A stretch of DNA of 64,000 nt from Hyphomicrobium sp. ghe19 (GTDB taxonomy: Bacteria > Pseudomonadota > Alphaproteobacteria > Rhizobiales > Hyphomicrobiaceae): the NCBI RefSeq assembly GCF_902712875.1, contig NZ_LR743509.1:3610001-3674000 (forward strand), read 5' to 3'. This document shows, piece after piece, positions 34,430 to 43,363 of the stretch. The position numbers and the translations under genes were made by a program. Under the pieces are notes generated by a model that was not told the DNA's origin, searched no databases, and saw only the letters and a list, made by a program, of their open reading frames with translations. Within the stretch, counting starts at the first letter, position 1, and each line of letters starts with the position of its first letter.

Positions 34430-34609
34430 CAGTCTTGCTCCAAATGTAACAACCGTGCCGCCAAAAGCGGACGGGCCGCCGAACGAGCGGCGGGAAAGCC
34501 TAACCCTATATCGCTGGATAAACCGGCGGCTCCGTTTCCAGGCGCTCGGTCCCTTGGGCGGCGCTTATACGCAAGTTATGCGGGAAATGCCAGTCCCCTG
34601 GCGAAACCT

Positions 34610-36169
34610 TTAAATGCGCCTTTTCGGCAGGACGCAGGCGAGCTGGCTGGACGGTGCCAGCCGCATACGGACCTGGATGGCGTTGGCGAGGCGCTGGAGG
34701 CCTGGACCCGGCTTTCCCGCGTTGCGCACCAAGGGGTTAGGCAAGGCGACCGCTAGGCGTGCTGCGTCTCGCTCGGAGAGATTTCTGGCGGATTTGCGGA
34801 AATGGTATTCAGATGCCGCACCCACTCCGAATATGCCTGGGCCCCACTCTGCGATGTTGAGATAAACTTCCATGACGCGATGCTTCGGCCAAACAAGTTC
34901 CATGACGTAGGTCAGCGGCAGCTCGATCGCTTTGCGCAAATAGCTCTTCGACGGCCACAGGAACATGTTCTTGACGACCTGCATCGAGATCGTGCTGGCG
35001 CCGCGCGCGGCGGAGCCGCCGCCCGCTCTCTCTACGGCGTCCTCCAAGGCTTCGAAGTCGATGCCGGAATGCTGACAGAAGCGACCGTCCTCGCTCAGCA
35101 AGACGGCGCGGACAATATTCGGCGACATATCCTCTATCGGCACCCACTTTTGCGAAATGGATTGGCCGGTGAGCCATTGCTGCAGCATCAGAGCCGAAGC
35201 CGGTGGATTGATGAAGCGGTAGGTGACCATCAGCAGCAGCACGACCACGAGCCATCCCAAAGCGATCAGCGCCACGAGCTTGACGCCTCGCTTGATAAGC
35301 GAGCCGCGTTCGGCCGAGATCCGCGGTGCCGGCGGTTGCTTTTCGACTTGCGCGAGATCTGGCGCGAGATCTCGGGCTAAGTCTGGCCGCATCGACCGAT
35401 CGACGGTCAGGCCGTCGAAAGCGGGTGGCGGGGGCGGCGCCCATAACCGCGGTTCCAGCAAGCGCTGCGGGATCGTTTGGCCGAGAAATTCTTTTGCGGG
35501 CTCCGAGCCGTCAGGAAGCGCGACGACCGAGGGGGCGACGGCCGGCTGATGGACCTCGGGCTTTTCGAGAATCTCGGCGCTTCCATTTTCCGCCGCCGAG
35601 AATGAGCGCGACGAAACTTCAGCGTCTATTGCGGAAAAAACATCTTCGGGCGGAGCCGTTACCTCATCAGAGACGGTTGACGGCAGTATCGCAGGCTCCG
35701 ACGGTTCAGATCCGAATGATACCGGTTCGAGTTGCGGCTCCGAGCGATCCATCATCAACGTTTTGGATGGGAGCGCGGGCTCGATGACTTCTCGCGGAGA
35801 TGTCTTGAAGAAAGCGCGAGCAGGCAGCGGTTTCGGAGGTAGCGGGAACGGCGGCTGCCAGCGATCAGGCGACGGATCTCGTGACAAATCTCGTGACAGA
35901 TCTGGCAGCAACGTGTCGAGCGTCGCGTGGTATTCGCTCGTCTCGGGGACGGTGGATGCGCTCAGCGCGTTGGCGAGAGCCCGCGAACGGGCGAGTGCCG
36001 CGCCGACTTCAGCGGCCGCAATGGGACGCGGTGGCAACAGCACGTCCTGATCGCCCGATGGCGCCAGGGGCGCGGCAGTTGAGCCCGATGTTCCGTCCGG
36101 CCGATCCATGCTTTGATTCAATCGTTGATAGTGTGATACCGCCTCGGCATAGCGTGAAACCATGGCCAT
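34610..36169 (-). CDS. mtgA: Monofunctional peptidoglycan glycosyltransferase with long disordered N-terminus
   Basis: 519 residues from ATG at 36169 (36163 is equally possible). One membrane helix at about residues 290-315 ('LVALIALGWLVVVLLLMVTYRF') precedes a GT51 domain: 'WVPIEDMSPNIVRAVLLSEDGRFCQHSGID' with the catalytic Glu, 'GASTISMQVVKNMFLWPSKSYLRKAIELPLTYVMELVWPKHRVMEVYLNIAEWGPGIFGVGAAS'. MtgA polymerises lipid II glycan strands on the periplasmic side. Usual MtgA has about 230-240 residues. The first 280 or so residues here are rich in Pro, Ser, Glu and Asp repeats ('DLSRDLSRDPSPD') and would be cytoplasmic and unstructured. Confidence 0.9.
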   Translation of the reverse strand: MAMVSRYAEAVSHYQRLNQSMDRPDGTSGSTAAPLAPSGDQDVLLPPRPIAAAEVGAALARSRALANALSASTVPETSEYHATLDTLLPDLSRDLSRDPSPDRWQPPFPLPPKPLPARAFFKTSPREVIEPALPSKTLMMDRSEPQLEPVSFGSEPSEPAILPSTVSDEVTAPPEDVFSAIDAEVSSRSFSAAENGSAEILEKPEVHQPAVAPSVVALPDGSEPAKEFLGQTIPQRLLEPRLWAPPPPPAFDGLTVDRSMRPDLARDLAPDLAQVEKQPPAPRISAERGSLIKRGVKLVALIALGWLVVVLLLMVTYRFINPPASALMLQQWLTGQSISQKWVPIEDMSPNIVRAVLLSEDGRFCQHSGIDFEALEDAVERAGGGSAARGASTISMQVVKNMFLWPSKSYLRKAIELPLTYVMELVWPKHRVMEVYLNIAEWGPGIFGVGAASEYHFRKSARNLSERDAARLAVALPNPLVRNAGKPGPGLQRLANAIQVRMRLAPSSQLACVLPKRRI

Positions 36170-36209
36170 GGTTAAGCGGCTGAACGATCCCTGGGGAGAG
36201 CATAAGGCA

Positions 36210-37115
36210 GTGTCACCGTTTCTTGTCCAGCTTGGCAACTCAGCAACACTCGTAGAAGCCTTTTTAGCCTCTGTTCTTGCCGAGCAGGAGGCCGCGGGCA
36301 CGCCTCCGAGGCTGGCTGAGGCTCTTCGCCACGCCGTTCTAGGTGGCGGCAAGCGTTTTCGGCCGTTTCTCGTTTTCCACAGCGCAGCGCTGTTCGGCGT
36401 CGATAACGAGGCCGCCCTTCCCGCTGCCGCCGCTCTCGAGTGCGTCCACTGCTATTCGCTGGTGCATGACGACCTTCCTGCGATGGACAATGACGAACTC
36501 CGCCGCGGCCGCCCGACGGTGTGGAAGGCGTACGACGATTGGACGGCCATTCTGGTCGGAGACGCCCTTCAGGCTCTCGCGTTCGAACTGATCAGCGGCT
36601 CAAAAGGCCGGGGCGATCCGAAGGCGCGTGCGGAACTCGTTTACGTTCTCGCTGTCGCGTCCGGCGCAAATGGAATGGTCGGCGGACAGGTTCTCGATCT
36701 CGAAGCCGGAAAACTCGGCGCGCGACCTGATCCGACCATCACGGACATCATGCGGTTGCAGGCGCTCAAGACCGGGAAGCTGATCACGGCGGCCTGCGAA
36801 ATGGGGGCAATCGTCGGCGGCGCCAGCTTCGAACAGCGCGCGGCACTTAAAACTTACGGCGAGCATCTGGGCGCCGCGTTCCAAATCAGCGACGATCTGC
36901 TCGACGCGGAAGGGTCAAGCGCGGATGTCGGCAAAGCGACAGGCAAAGACGCTGCTGCGGGCAAAGCGACGTTGATCGGCATGCTTGGAATTGCGGAGGC
37001 GCGTCGCTACCTCGACCGCTCCATCGCGTCCGGCATCGACGCCCTTGCGATATTCGGAGACAAAGCAGAGCCCCTCGTTGAAGCTGCACGACTGATGGGC
37101 CGTCGCGAAAGCTAG
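36210..37115 (+). CDS. ispA: Farnesyl diphosphate synthase-type polyprenyl synthetase
   Basis: 301 residues from GTG at 36210, chosen because GGGGAGAG lies just upstream and the length matches IspA (about 300). An ATG at 36162 would add 16 residues and overlap the mtgA start. The first Asp-rich motif is 'LVHDDLPAMDNDELRRGRPT', the second is 'QISDDLLDAEG', and 'LGGGKRFRPFLVF' is the allylic-substrate region. It adds two isopentenyl diphosphate units to give farnesyl diphosphate for quinones, hopanoids and undecaprenol. ispG of the same pathway lies 2.4 kb away. Confidence 0.92.
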   Translation: MSPFLVQLGNSATLVEAFLASVLAEQEAAGTPPRLAEALRHAVLGGGKRFRPFLVFHSAALFGVDNEAALPAAAALECVHCYSLVHDDLPAMDNDELRRGRPTVWKAYDDWTAILVGDALQALAFELISGSKGRGDPKARAELVYVLAVASGANGMVGGQVLDLEAGKLGARPDPTITDIMRLQALKTGKLITAACEMGAIVGGASFEQRAALKTYGEHLGAAFQISDDLLDAEGSSADVGKATGKDAAAGKATLIGMLGIAEARRYLDRSIASGIDALAIFGDKAEPLVEAARLMGRRES

Positions 37116-37142
37116 AGCGAGAGGCTCTGCTCCTGTTCAGGA

Positions 37143-37793
37143 TCAGAACTTGTAGTTGAGACCGAGACGTACGGTCTGGAAGTCATTGTTTACGCCCAAC
37201 GCATCCTCGCCCAAGCCGACGTAGAGATACTCGGCCTTGGCGCTCCAGTTCTGAGTGAAGGCCCATTCCACACCACCGCCGACTGCATAGCCAGTCTGCG
37301 TGCCGGAGCTCTTCCATTTATCGCCGTTGTCGAAGCGAACGCGGGTGTCGACGTCTGCGAACGCGACGCCGCCCGTGCCGTAAATGAGCCAGGGTCCGGT
37401 CGCGATACCGACGCGGCCGCGTACGGTCGAGAACCAGTTGATGTCAGAGCGGACCTTATCGTCAAAGGCCGTGGTTTTAGTGCCGCCGATGTCGCCGCCC
37501 TGGAAGTCGCCCTCGATACCAAACACTAAGCGTCCGCGCTGCCAGTTGTAGCCAACCTGGGCGCCGCCGTAGCCACCTTCAGGCTTGGCGAAATTCGAAT
37601 TCGACCAGCCGTAGCCGCCGTTGATGCCGACGTAGGCGCCTTGCCAGATCGAAGGCGCTTCATAGCGCGCTTCCTGAGGCGGCGGCGTATAGGGCTGGTA
37701 GGGACCGAGATCTGCGGCCCAGGCGCCGCCACTGCTTGCGGTGAGCAGGAACACAGCTCCGCCGAACGCGGATTTGACTGGAAACGATTTCAT
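37143..37793 (-). CDS. Omp25/Omp31-like outer-membrane beta-barrel protein
   Basis: 216 residues with a signal peptide ending 'GGAWA-ADLGPY'. 'WQGAYVGINGGYGWS', 'GGYGGAQVGYNWQRGRLVFGIEGDFQGGDI', 'STVRGRVGIATGPWLIYGTGGVAFADV', 'GYAVGGGVEWAFTQNWSAKAEYLYVGLG' and the terminal Phe in 'VRLGLNYKF' are the hallmarks of this eight-stranded rhizobial porin-like family. The proline-rich stretch after the signal ('PYQPYTPPPQ') is usual. It sits in the outer membrane and contributes to envelope stability; channel activity is uncertain. Confidence 0.92.
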   Translation of the reverse strand: MKSFPVKSAFGGAVFLLTASSGGAWAADLGPYQPYTPPPQEARYEAPSIWQGAYVGINGGYGWSNSNFAKPEGGYGGAQVGYNWQRGRLVFGIEGDFQGGDIGGTKTTAFDDKVRSDINWFSTVRGRVGIATGPWLIYGTGGVAFADVDTRVRFDNGDKWKSSGTQTGYAVGGGVEWAFTQNWSAKAEYLYVGLGEDALGVNNDFQTVRLGLNYKF

Positions 37794-37945
37794 TTTGAAC
37801 CCCGTATGTCTTCGGCCGTCCGGCCACTCTTGAGCTGGTTAACGTCCTAACGGGATATAGGTTTCCAATTTGGCAACCGGGGTGCGGAAACCGGGAAACT
37901 GCTATGCATGATTAATTTGATCTAAATTGAGTATTTCCAGACTCT

Positions 37946-39268
37946 TTACGCGCGTGCCGTAAGCCGGCGTTTGCCGGATTTGAGCCTCTGTTTGCGCGCT
38001 AGTCGCCGATCCCGCAATTTCAGCAGCGGCAAGATCCAATGAGCGAGCCGAATCTCGCGACGCGATTTTTCCGGATCGACAAGATGCGTCGTCGGCAGTC
38101 GCTGCGTGAAGGAACTCTCCATGAGAGTCCCGAGGGGAAGCGTGAGCTCGTCCTGCAACGTGATCATGCGCGCATAGAGATCGGCCAGCGGCGTGATGAG
38201 CCGGCCAAAGCCATTTCGGGCTTGGGCCCAGCCGACGATATAAAGCCCGCGAATGCCGGCCGGGAATGCGCCGCCGTAAACCTGCACCGCGCCATCCTTC
38301 ACCTTCACGAGCCCATCGCGGAGGAACGGAAACGACGTATTGAAGCCCGTTGCGGCGACGATCAGATCGTACTCACCCGTCGTGCCATCGACGAACGTCA
38401 CCGTATTCCCATCCACATGATCGATCGCAGGCCGCGGATTGACACGTCCCAAGCGGATCGCGTTGAGAAGGTCGGTTCCGAATGCCGGGTGACGATCAAA
38501 GATCTTGTGGTTCGGCTTTTGAAGACCATAACGCCGGTAATCGCCGATACTGACGGCAATAATCGATTTCAGAATTGCACGCTGAAGAAATATCGGCAGT
38601 CCCCAAATCGGAATATCCGTCAACGGGCGACCCAAAAAGGTTTTCGGCAAATACCAATAGCCGGTTTGCAGGCTGATATCGCAGGCGCGGCCGAAACGTC
38701 CTGCGTCACACGCCATGTCGACGCCGGAATTGCCGCCGCCGATAACAAGCACGCGTTTGTCCTGGAGCTGCTCGGGGCCGACGTAATCTTTGGAGTGCAG
38801 CATTTCGCCGGCGAAGTGGCCGCGGAATTTGGGATAGCGCTTGTCCCAATGATGGCCATTGCAGACGACGACGCCCTTGTATTTGCGTTCCTCGCCATCG
38901 GCGAATTTGACGTTCCAGTTGCCGCTGCTGTCGGGCGACGCGGACGCCACGCTCTTGTTGAACTCGCTCGACGCGAGAAGTCCGCGATCCGCGGCGAAGG
39001 CCGTCAAATAGGCGAGCATCTGATCGGCCGACGGGAAATCGGGATAATCCGCGGGCATCGGATAATCGGTGTATTCCGTCGCCTTCCGGGAAGAGACGAT
39101 GTGCGCGTGCCGATAAACGCCGTGAAGCCAGTTACCACCGACACCGGAAGCGGAATCGACGAGGTCGAAAGGAATACCGTGACGCTTCAATGCTGCCGCC
39201 ATCGCGAGACCGACAGGTCCTGCGCCGATCACAAGGTGGCGCTCGAGCGTGCTTATTCCTTCGCTCAT
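37946..39268 (-). CDS. Flavin-containing monooxygenase (class B) family protein
   Basis: 440 residues. FAD-binding 'VIGAGPVGLAMAAALKRHG' lies near the N-terminus, and NADPH-binding 'VLVIGGGNSGVDMACDAGRF' lies in the middle. 'FRGHFAGEMLHSKDY' is the FMO identifying motif F-x-G-x3-H-S-x2-Y with a small insertion. The ATG motif is 'VAATGFNTSFPF'. Such enzymes oxygenate soft nucleophiles (N, S) or perform Baeyer-Villiger reactions. In a methylotroph, methylated amines or sulfides are natural guesses, but no neighbour confirms this. It is cytosolic and monocistronic. Confidence 0.9.
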   Translation of the reverse strand: MSEGISTLERHLVIGAGPVGLAMAAALKRHGIPFDLVDSASGVGGNWLHGVYRHAHIVSSRKATEYTDYPMPADYPDFPSADQMLAYLTAFAADRGLLASSEFNKSVASASPDSSGNWNVKFADGEERKYKGVVVCNGHHWDKRYPKFRGHFAGEMLHSKDYVGPEQLQDKRVLVIGGGNSGVDMACDAGRFGRACDISLQTGYWYLPKTFLGRPLTDIPIWGLPIFLQRAILKSIIAVSIGDYRRYGLQKPNHKIFDRHPAFGTDLLNAIRLGRVNPRPAIDHVDGNTVTFVDGTTGEYDLIVAATGFNTSFPFLRDGLVKVKDGAVQVYGGAFPAGIRGLYIVGWAQARNGFGRLITPLADLYARMITLQDELTLPLGTLMESSFTQRLPTTHLVDPEKSRREIRLAHWILPLLKLRDRRLARKQRLKSGKRRLTARA

Positions 39269-39504
39269 TCTACAAATATTCCTTCGTCGAGGCTGCTGCG
39301 CACGTTCTTAGCAAACTGCGTTCGAAGCGTGGGGGTCCATTCGAAGAGGTGGTAACTTGTCGAAGAGGTGTAACCCGGCCTCGATACATCATTCAGGGGG
39401 CGCAAGGCGAGCGCAGGAACGTCGCAAAGCGGGGCGCGGGTGCTGCTACCCCGCGCTATTATATGAAAAGATCTGAGTTTTCTTGGTTACCGGCGGGAGG
39501 GGGC

Positions 39505-40770
39505 CTATTGGGCCGCCGCACCACCGGCGACTTCTGCGACGCCGAAGCGGCGCTGAATGTAATCTTCGACGATCGCTTTGAAATCGCCCGCGATATTCGG
39601 TCCGCGGAGCGTCATCGCCTTTTTGCCGTCGATGAAGACCGGCGCGGCGGGGGACTCGCCGGTGCCCGGAAGCGAGATGCCGACATCGGCGTGCTTGCTT
39701 TCGCCCGGTCCGTTCACGATGCATCCCATGACCGCGAAATTGAGCGTCTCGACACCGGGATACTGCGTTTTCCAATCCGGCATACGATCACGGATCATAT
39801 CCTGGATGTCGCGGGCGAGTTCCTGGAAAACGGTCGACGTCGTGCGGCCGCAACCGGGGCAAGCAGCGACGACGGGCACGAAGGATCGCAATCCCATCGT
39901 CTGCAGGAGTTCCTGCGCGGCGCGGACTTCCTGCGTGCGGTCGCCACCGGGTTCCGGCGTCAGCGAATAGCGGATCGTATCGCCGATGCCCTGCTGCAGG
40001 AGAATGCCAAGCGCCGCTGACGAAGCAACGATGCCTTTCGATCCCATGCCCGCTTCGGTGAGCCCGAGGTGGAGCGCGTAACGGCTGCGGTCGGCAAGCA
40101 TCGCATAGACGGCAAGGAGATCCTGAACCGACGACACCTTGCCCGACACGATGATCTTGTCTCGTCCCAGTCCCATCTCCTCCGCGCGTTCGGCGGAGAG
40201 AAGGGCCGACTGCACCATCGCTTCGTGCATGACGCTACGCGCCGATTTGGGCGCCGCGGAACCGGCATTCTCGTCCATGAGATGCGTCAGCAGTTCGGCG
40301 TCGAGCGAACCCCAGTTGACGCCGATGCGGACGGGCTTGCCGTGCTTCAGCGCCGTCTCGATGATAGCGCCGAACTGTCGATCTTTCTTGTCTTTGAAGC
40401 CGACGTTGCCCGGATTGATACGGTACTTGTCGAGCGCTTCGGCACAGGCGGGATTATCCCCCAAGAGCTTGTGGCCGATGTAATGGAAATCGCCGATGAG
40501 CGGCACGTCGACGCCGCGCTTGCGCAACTGGTCGCGAATGTGGGGAACGGCCTTTGCGGCCTCATCACGATCGACCGTGATGCGGACGAGTTCGGACCCG
40601 GCCCGCGCCAGGTCGGCCACCTGCTTCACAGTCGACGCGATATCGGCGGTATCGGTGTTGGTCATCGATTGAACGACGACCGGCGCACCGCCGCCGACCT
40701 GAACACCGCCGACTTTGACCGCAACGGTCTCGTGCCGGGCTTTCATCGTGATGCTGCCGCTGTGCGACAT
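39505..40770 (-). CDS. ispG: 4-hydroxy-3-methylbut-2-enyl diphosphate synthase IspG
   Basis: 421 residues. IspG hallmarks: '[37 protein letters not shown]' at the N-terminus, '[12 protein letters not shown]', and Fe-S ligands in '[15 protein letters not shown]' and '[26 protein letters not shown]'. It reduces MEcPP to HMBPP in the MEP pathway with a 4Fe-4S cluster. It lies 37 bases downstream of znuB on the same strand, so read-through from the zinc operon is possible. Confidence 0.97.
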   Translation of the reverse strand: MSHSGSITMKARHETVAVKVGGVQVGGGAPVVVQSMTNTDTADIASTVKQVADLARAGSELVRITVDRDEAAKAVPHIRDQLRKRGVDVPLIGDFHYIGHKLLGDNPACAEALDKYRINPGNVGFKDKKDRQFGAIIETALKHGKPVRIGVNWGSLDAELLTHLMDENAGSAAPKSARSVMHEAMVQSALLSAERAEEMGLGRDKIIVSGKVSSVQDLLAVYAMLADRSRYALHLGLTEAGMGSKGIVASSAALGILLQQGIGDTIRYSLTPEPGGDRTQEVRAAQELLQTMGLRSFVPVVAACPGCGRTTSTVFQELARDIQDMIRDRMPDWKTQYPGVETLNFAVMGCIVNGPGESKHADVGISLPGTGESPAAPVFIDGKKAMTLRGPNIAGDFKAIVEDYIQRRFGVAEVAGGAAAQ

Positions 40771-40807
40771 CGTTGGAGGCCTTTCCGGAACCCTGTAGAG
40801 CGAAGTT

Positions 40808-41611
40808 CTAGCGCCGTCTGAGGCTTCCCGCCAGAAGCGATATGGACGCGATTGTGCACAGCGCTATGACGATGCTGGGACCACCCGGTGCATCGCTCGA
40901 AAGCGACAGCCAAAGGCCGAGGATAACCCCTAAAATCGCCATCGCGCCTGCGAGTACAGCCATCCGCTCGGGCGTTTCGGATAGTGGCCGGGCGGCAACG
41001 GCCGGTACCACAAGAAAGGCCATGACGAGCAAAATGCCGACGATCTTCATCGCGACCGCGATCACCACCGCCAGAAGGAGGTCGAACGCTGCCCGCGGCA
41101 GCCGGGGGTTGATGCCTTCAGCCGTTGCCAGGTCTTCGTGCAACGAAAGCCGCACGAGAGGTTGCCAAAGATAGAGGGTGATGGCGACGACGACGGCGCC
41201 GCCGCAGTAGATCCAGTAGAGATCGGTCGCCGTTACCGCGAAAACGTCGCCGAAAAGGTAGCTCATCAGGTCGATGGCCGGGCCTTTCACCAACGCGATT
41301 GCCGCGATGCCAAGCGCCAGCGTCGCGTGGTGCATCAAGCCCAGTGCGGAATCGAGCGGCACCATTTGCTGGCGCGAGAGGAGCGTCAGGACGCCCGCCG
41401 CGGCGATGGCCGCTAGAATGACCGAAAACGTCAGATCGACGTTGGCCGCGAGGCCCAGCGCGACCCCCAAGAGGCCCGCCTGCGAAAGCGTTTCGCCGAC
41501 GTAGGACATACGCCTCCAGACGACGATGCAGCCGAGGGGCGCGGCGATGATTGCTAGTCCGACGGCCGCGAATAATGCGCGCCAGACGAACGGCTCGGGC
41601 CAATCAAACAC
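40808..41611 (-). CDS. znuB: Zinc ABC transporter permease ZnuB
   Basis: 267 residues, ABC-3 family with seven to nine membrane helices. '[28 protein letters not shown]' is the coupling region, followed by '[22 protein letters not shown]' and '[31 protein letters not shown]'. It forms the membrane channel for zinc import. The start codon directly follows the znuC stop with no gap, so the two are translationally coupled. Confidence 0.95.
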   Translation of the reverse strand: MFDWPEPFVWRALFAAVGLAIIAAPLGCIVVWRRMSYVGETLSQAGLLGVALGLAANVDLTFSVILAAIAAAGVLTLLSRQQMVPLDSALGLMHHATLALGIAAIALVKGPAIDLMSYLFGDVFAVTATDLYWIYCGGAVVVAITLYLWQPLVRLSLHEDLATAEGINPRLPRAAFDLLLAVVIAVAMKIVGILLVMAFLVVPAVAARPLSETPERMAVLAGAMAILGVILGLWLSLSSDAPGGPSIVIALCTIASISLLAGSLRRR

Positions 41612-42547
41612 TCAGGAGCCTCGCCCTGGAGGTGACGCGCCCGCGAGGGGCTTGGGTTCGCCCGTGAGATCGTGCCGATGATCGTGGTGATGGCGGTAGA
41701 CGCCGAGGACGGAGGCTGCCTGCGGTCCGAAGATGCGGGCGTAGGCTGCGTGTTGCGACACGTCCTCGGGTTTGCCTGAGCAGCAGACATGGCCATTAAG
41801 GCAAATCACCCGATCGCTGCGCGCCATGACGACGTGAAGATCATGCGACACGAGAAGAACACCGAAGTTATGTTTGTCGCGCAGGCGGTCGATCAGATCG
41901 TAGAGGTCGGCCTCACCGGTGAAGTCGACGCCGCTCGCGGGCTCATCAAGAATCAGAAGGTTTGGCTTACGGAGCAGCGCGCGAGCAATCAAGACCCGCT
42001 GGGTTTCACCACCCGACAATTTCGACAACTGCTGATGGATCGTCTTCGCCGCGCCGGTTTCCTCCAGCGCCGCCTTGATGGCCTTCTGCGTTGTATGCTC
42101 ACCGAGCGACAGGAACGACTCGACCGTCATCGGGATCGCGGAGTCGACTTCAAAGCGCTGCGGAACGTAGCCGATGCGCGTCGACGCCGGTTTTACGATG
42201 CGGCCGCGTTCGGGGTGCTCGATGCCGAGCAGAATTCGGACAAGCGTCGTCTTCCCGGCGCCGTTGGGCCCAATCAGCGTGACGATCTCGCCGCGTCTGA
42301 CGTCGAGGTTGATGTCGGTCAGCACCTCGCGGCTGCCGCGCCACATCGTGACTCCGCGGGCGGAAATCAGCGCGCCGGGATCGGGCTCCGCAGCCGGCTG
42401 CTCATCGGTTGGCGGATGGCCATGGGTGTGACCGCAGCTGCATGGCACGGCTACGGCGCCAGTCGCGCTGTTGCCGTTCGGCGAAGCCGCTCCTGATGCA
42501 TCACGGGATGACAAATACGTTCTCCATGCCCGGAGGCTCGACGACAA
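41612..42547 (-). CDS. znuC: Zinc ABC transporter ATP-binding protein ZnuC
   Basis: 311 residues from a TTG at 42547; TTG and GTG starts further in are possible because the first 55 residues are not conserved. The ATPase has Walker A 'GPNGAGKTTL', signature 'LSGGETQRV', Walker B 'LLILDEPASGVD' and switch His in 'VSHDLHVVM'. Potential zinc-binding tails are visible at both ends: 'CSCGHTHGHPP' and 'YRHHHDHRHDL'. Usual ZnuC has about 250 residues, so both tails are additions. It powers zinc uptake with ZnuB. Confidence 0.94.
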   Translation of the reverse strand: MSSSLRAWRTYLSSRDASGAASPNGNSATGAVAVPCSCGHTHGHPPTDEQPAAEPDPGALISARGVTMWRGSREVLTDINLDVRRGEIVTLIGPNGAGKTTLVRILLGIEHPERGRIVKPASTRIGYVPQRFEVDSAIPMTVESFLSLGEHTTQKAIKAALEETGAAKTIHQQLSKLSGGETQRVLIARALLRKPNLLILDEPASGVDFTGEADLYDLIDRLRDKHNFGVLLVSHDLHVVMARSDRVICLNGHVCCSGKPEDVSQHAAYARIFGPQAASVLGVYRHHHDHRHDLTGEPKPLAGASPPGRGS

Positions 42548-42574
42548 TTCGGGCCGCGGTCTTGCTGATATTGC

Positions 42575-43066
42575 CTATGCCTTGCGGCGCGCTGCACAGT
42601 CCTGGCATGTGCCGGACACTTCGACAAAGCGCACGCGTGGCTCGAAATTGGCGCCTTCGGCCGCGGTATCGATGGCGTGGAAGATGTCGTCACCATCGAC
42701 TTCCTGCACAATCCCGCATTTCTCGCAGCTGAGAAACATCGGACGACGACCGGTTCTCGGCTGATGCAGGCGCCGGCAGGCGAAATAGGCATTCTTGCTC
42801 TCGAGCCGATGGACGACACCGGCTTCGAGAAGCGCGTCCAAGGCCCTATAGACCGAAATCGGCGCGAGCCTCGTGCCCTTTTTGGCTAGGCGATCCAGAA
42901 CCTCGTAGGCGCCTACGCTTGCGAGCGTCGAGGCGATTTCCTCGAACACTTTGCGGCGCAGGTCCGTAAACCTGATGTTCTTTTCCGCGAAGATGGCGGT
43001 TGCCTGCTCAAGCGACGTTTTCACTCGCTCGCGGGCGCGTTGGTCTTCGGCTGCCGTTGTCACCAT
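42575..43066 (-). CDS. zur: Zinc-responsive Fur-family repressor Zur
   Basis: 163 residues. The winged helix-turn-helix is at about 20-95 ('RFTDLRRKVFEEIAS', 'AYEVLDRLAKKGTRLAPISVYRALDALLEAGVVHRLE'). The dimerisation domain has the structural zinc site 'CEKCG' and 'CQDCA'. Its place 27 bases upstream of znuC in the same direction identifies it as Zur rather than Fur. It should repress zinc uptake when zinc is sufficient. znuA, the periplasmic binding protein, is not present next to it. Confidence 0.92.
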   Translation of the reverse strand: MVTTAAEDQRARERVKTSLEQATAIFAEKNIRFTDLRRKVFEEIASTLASVGAYEVLDRLAKKGTRLAPISVYRALDALLEAGVVHRLESKNAYFACRRLHQPRTGRRPMFLSCEKCGIVQEVDGDDIFHAIDTAAEGANFEPRVRFVEVSGTCQDCAARRKA

Positions 43067-43119
43067 AACAGTCCTCTAAACCCGGCCAGACAAGCGCTTT
43101 GGAAACCCTCAGGCCGCCG

Positions 43120-43135
43120 GACAATATAACATGTC
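43120..43135. promoter_or_regulatory. Weak candidate Zur site
   Basis: GACA-ATATAACA-TGTC has 4-bp inverted arms around an AT-rich centre, in the gap between the divergent zur and the 1115-residue protein gene. It contains the ATAACAT element seen in Zur boxes, but the symmetry is poor. Confidence 0.25.
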
Positions 43136-43363
43136 GGGGTTGCCCGCCATTCGGTTCAAGGCGGCGGCGCGATTTTTGTGCGGCGCGGCTAGGCGCTTGA
43201 CCCCGTTTGGATTATCGATCCAACTCCCGAATTCTAAAGAGAAGTTCATGCGATGAGCACATTTCGTCTTAATGTTGCCGCCAATCGGCCAGCTGAGCCG
43301 CGCAATTATTAAGGTAAGCGGCGGGCGATTCGCCACAAACGGAAGGCCGGAATCGAGCTCACG

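Noticed and set aside
38039..39355. 438-codon plus-strand frame opposite the flavin monooxygenase gene
   Set aside because: Antisense shadow; FAD and NADPH motifs identify the minus-strand frame.
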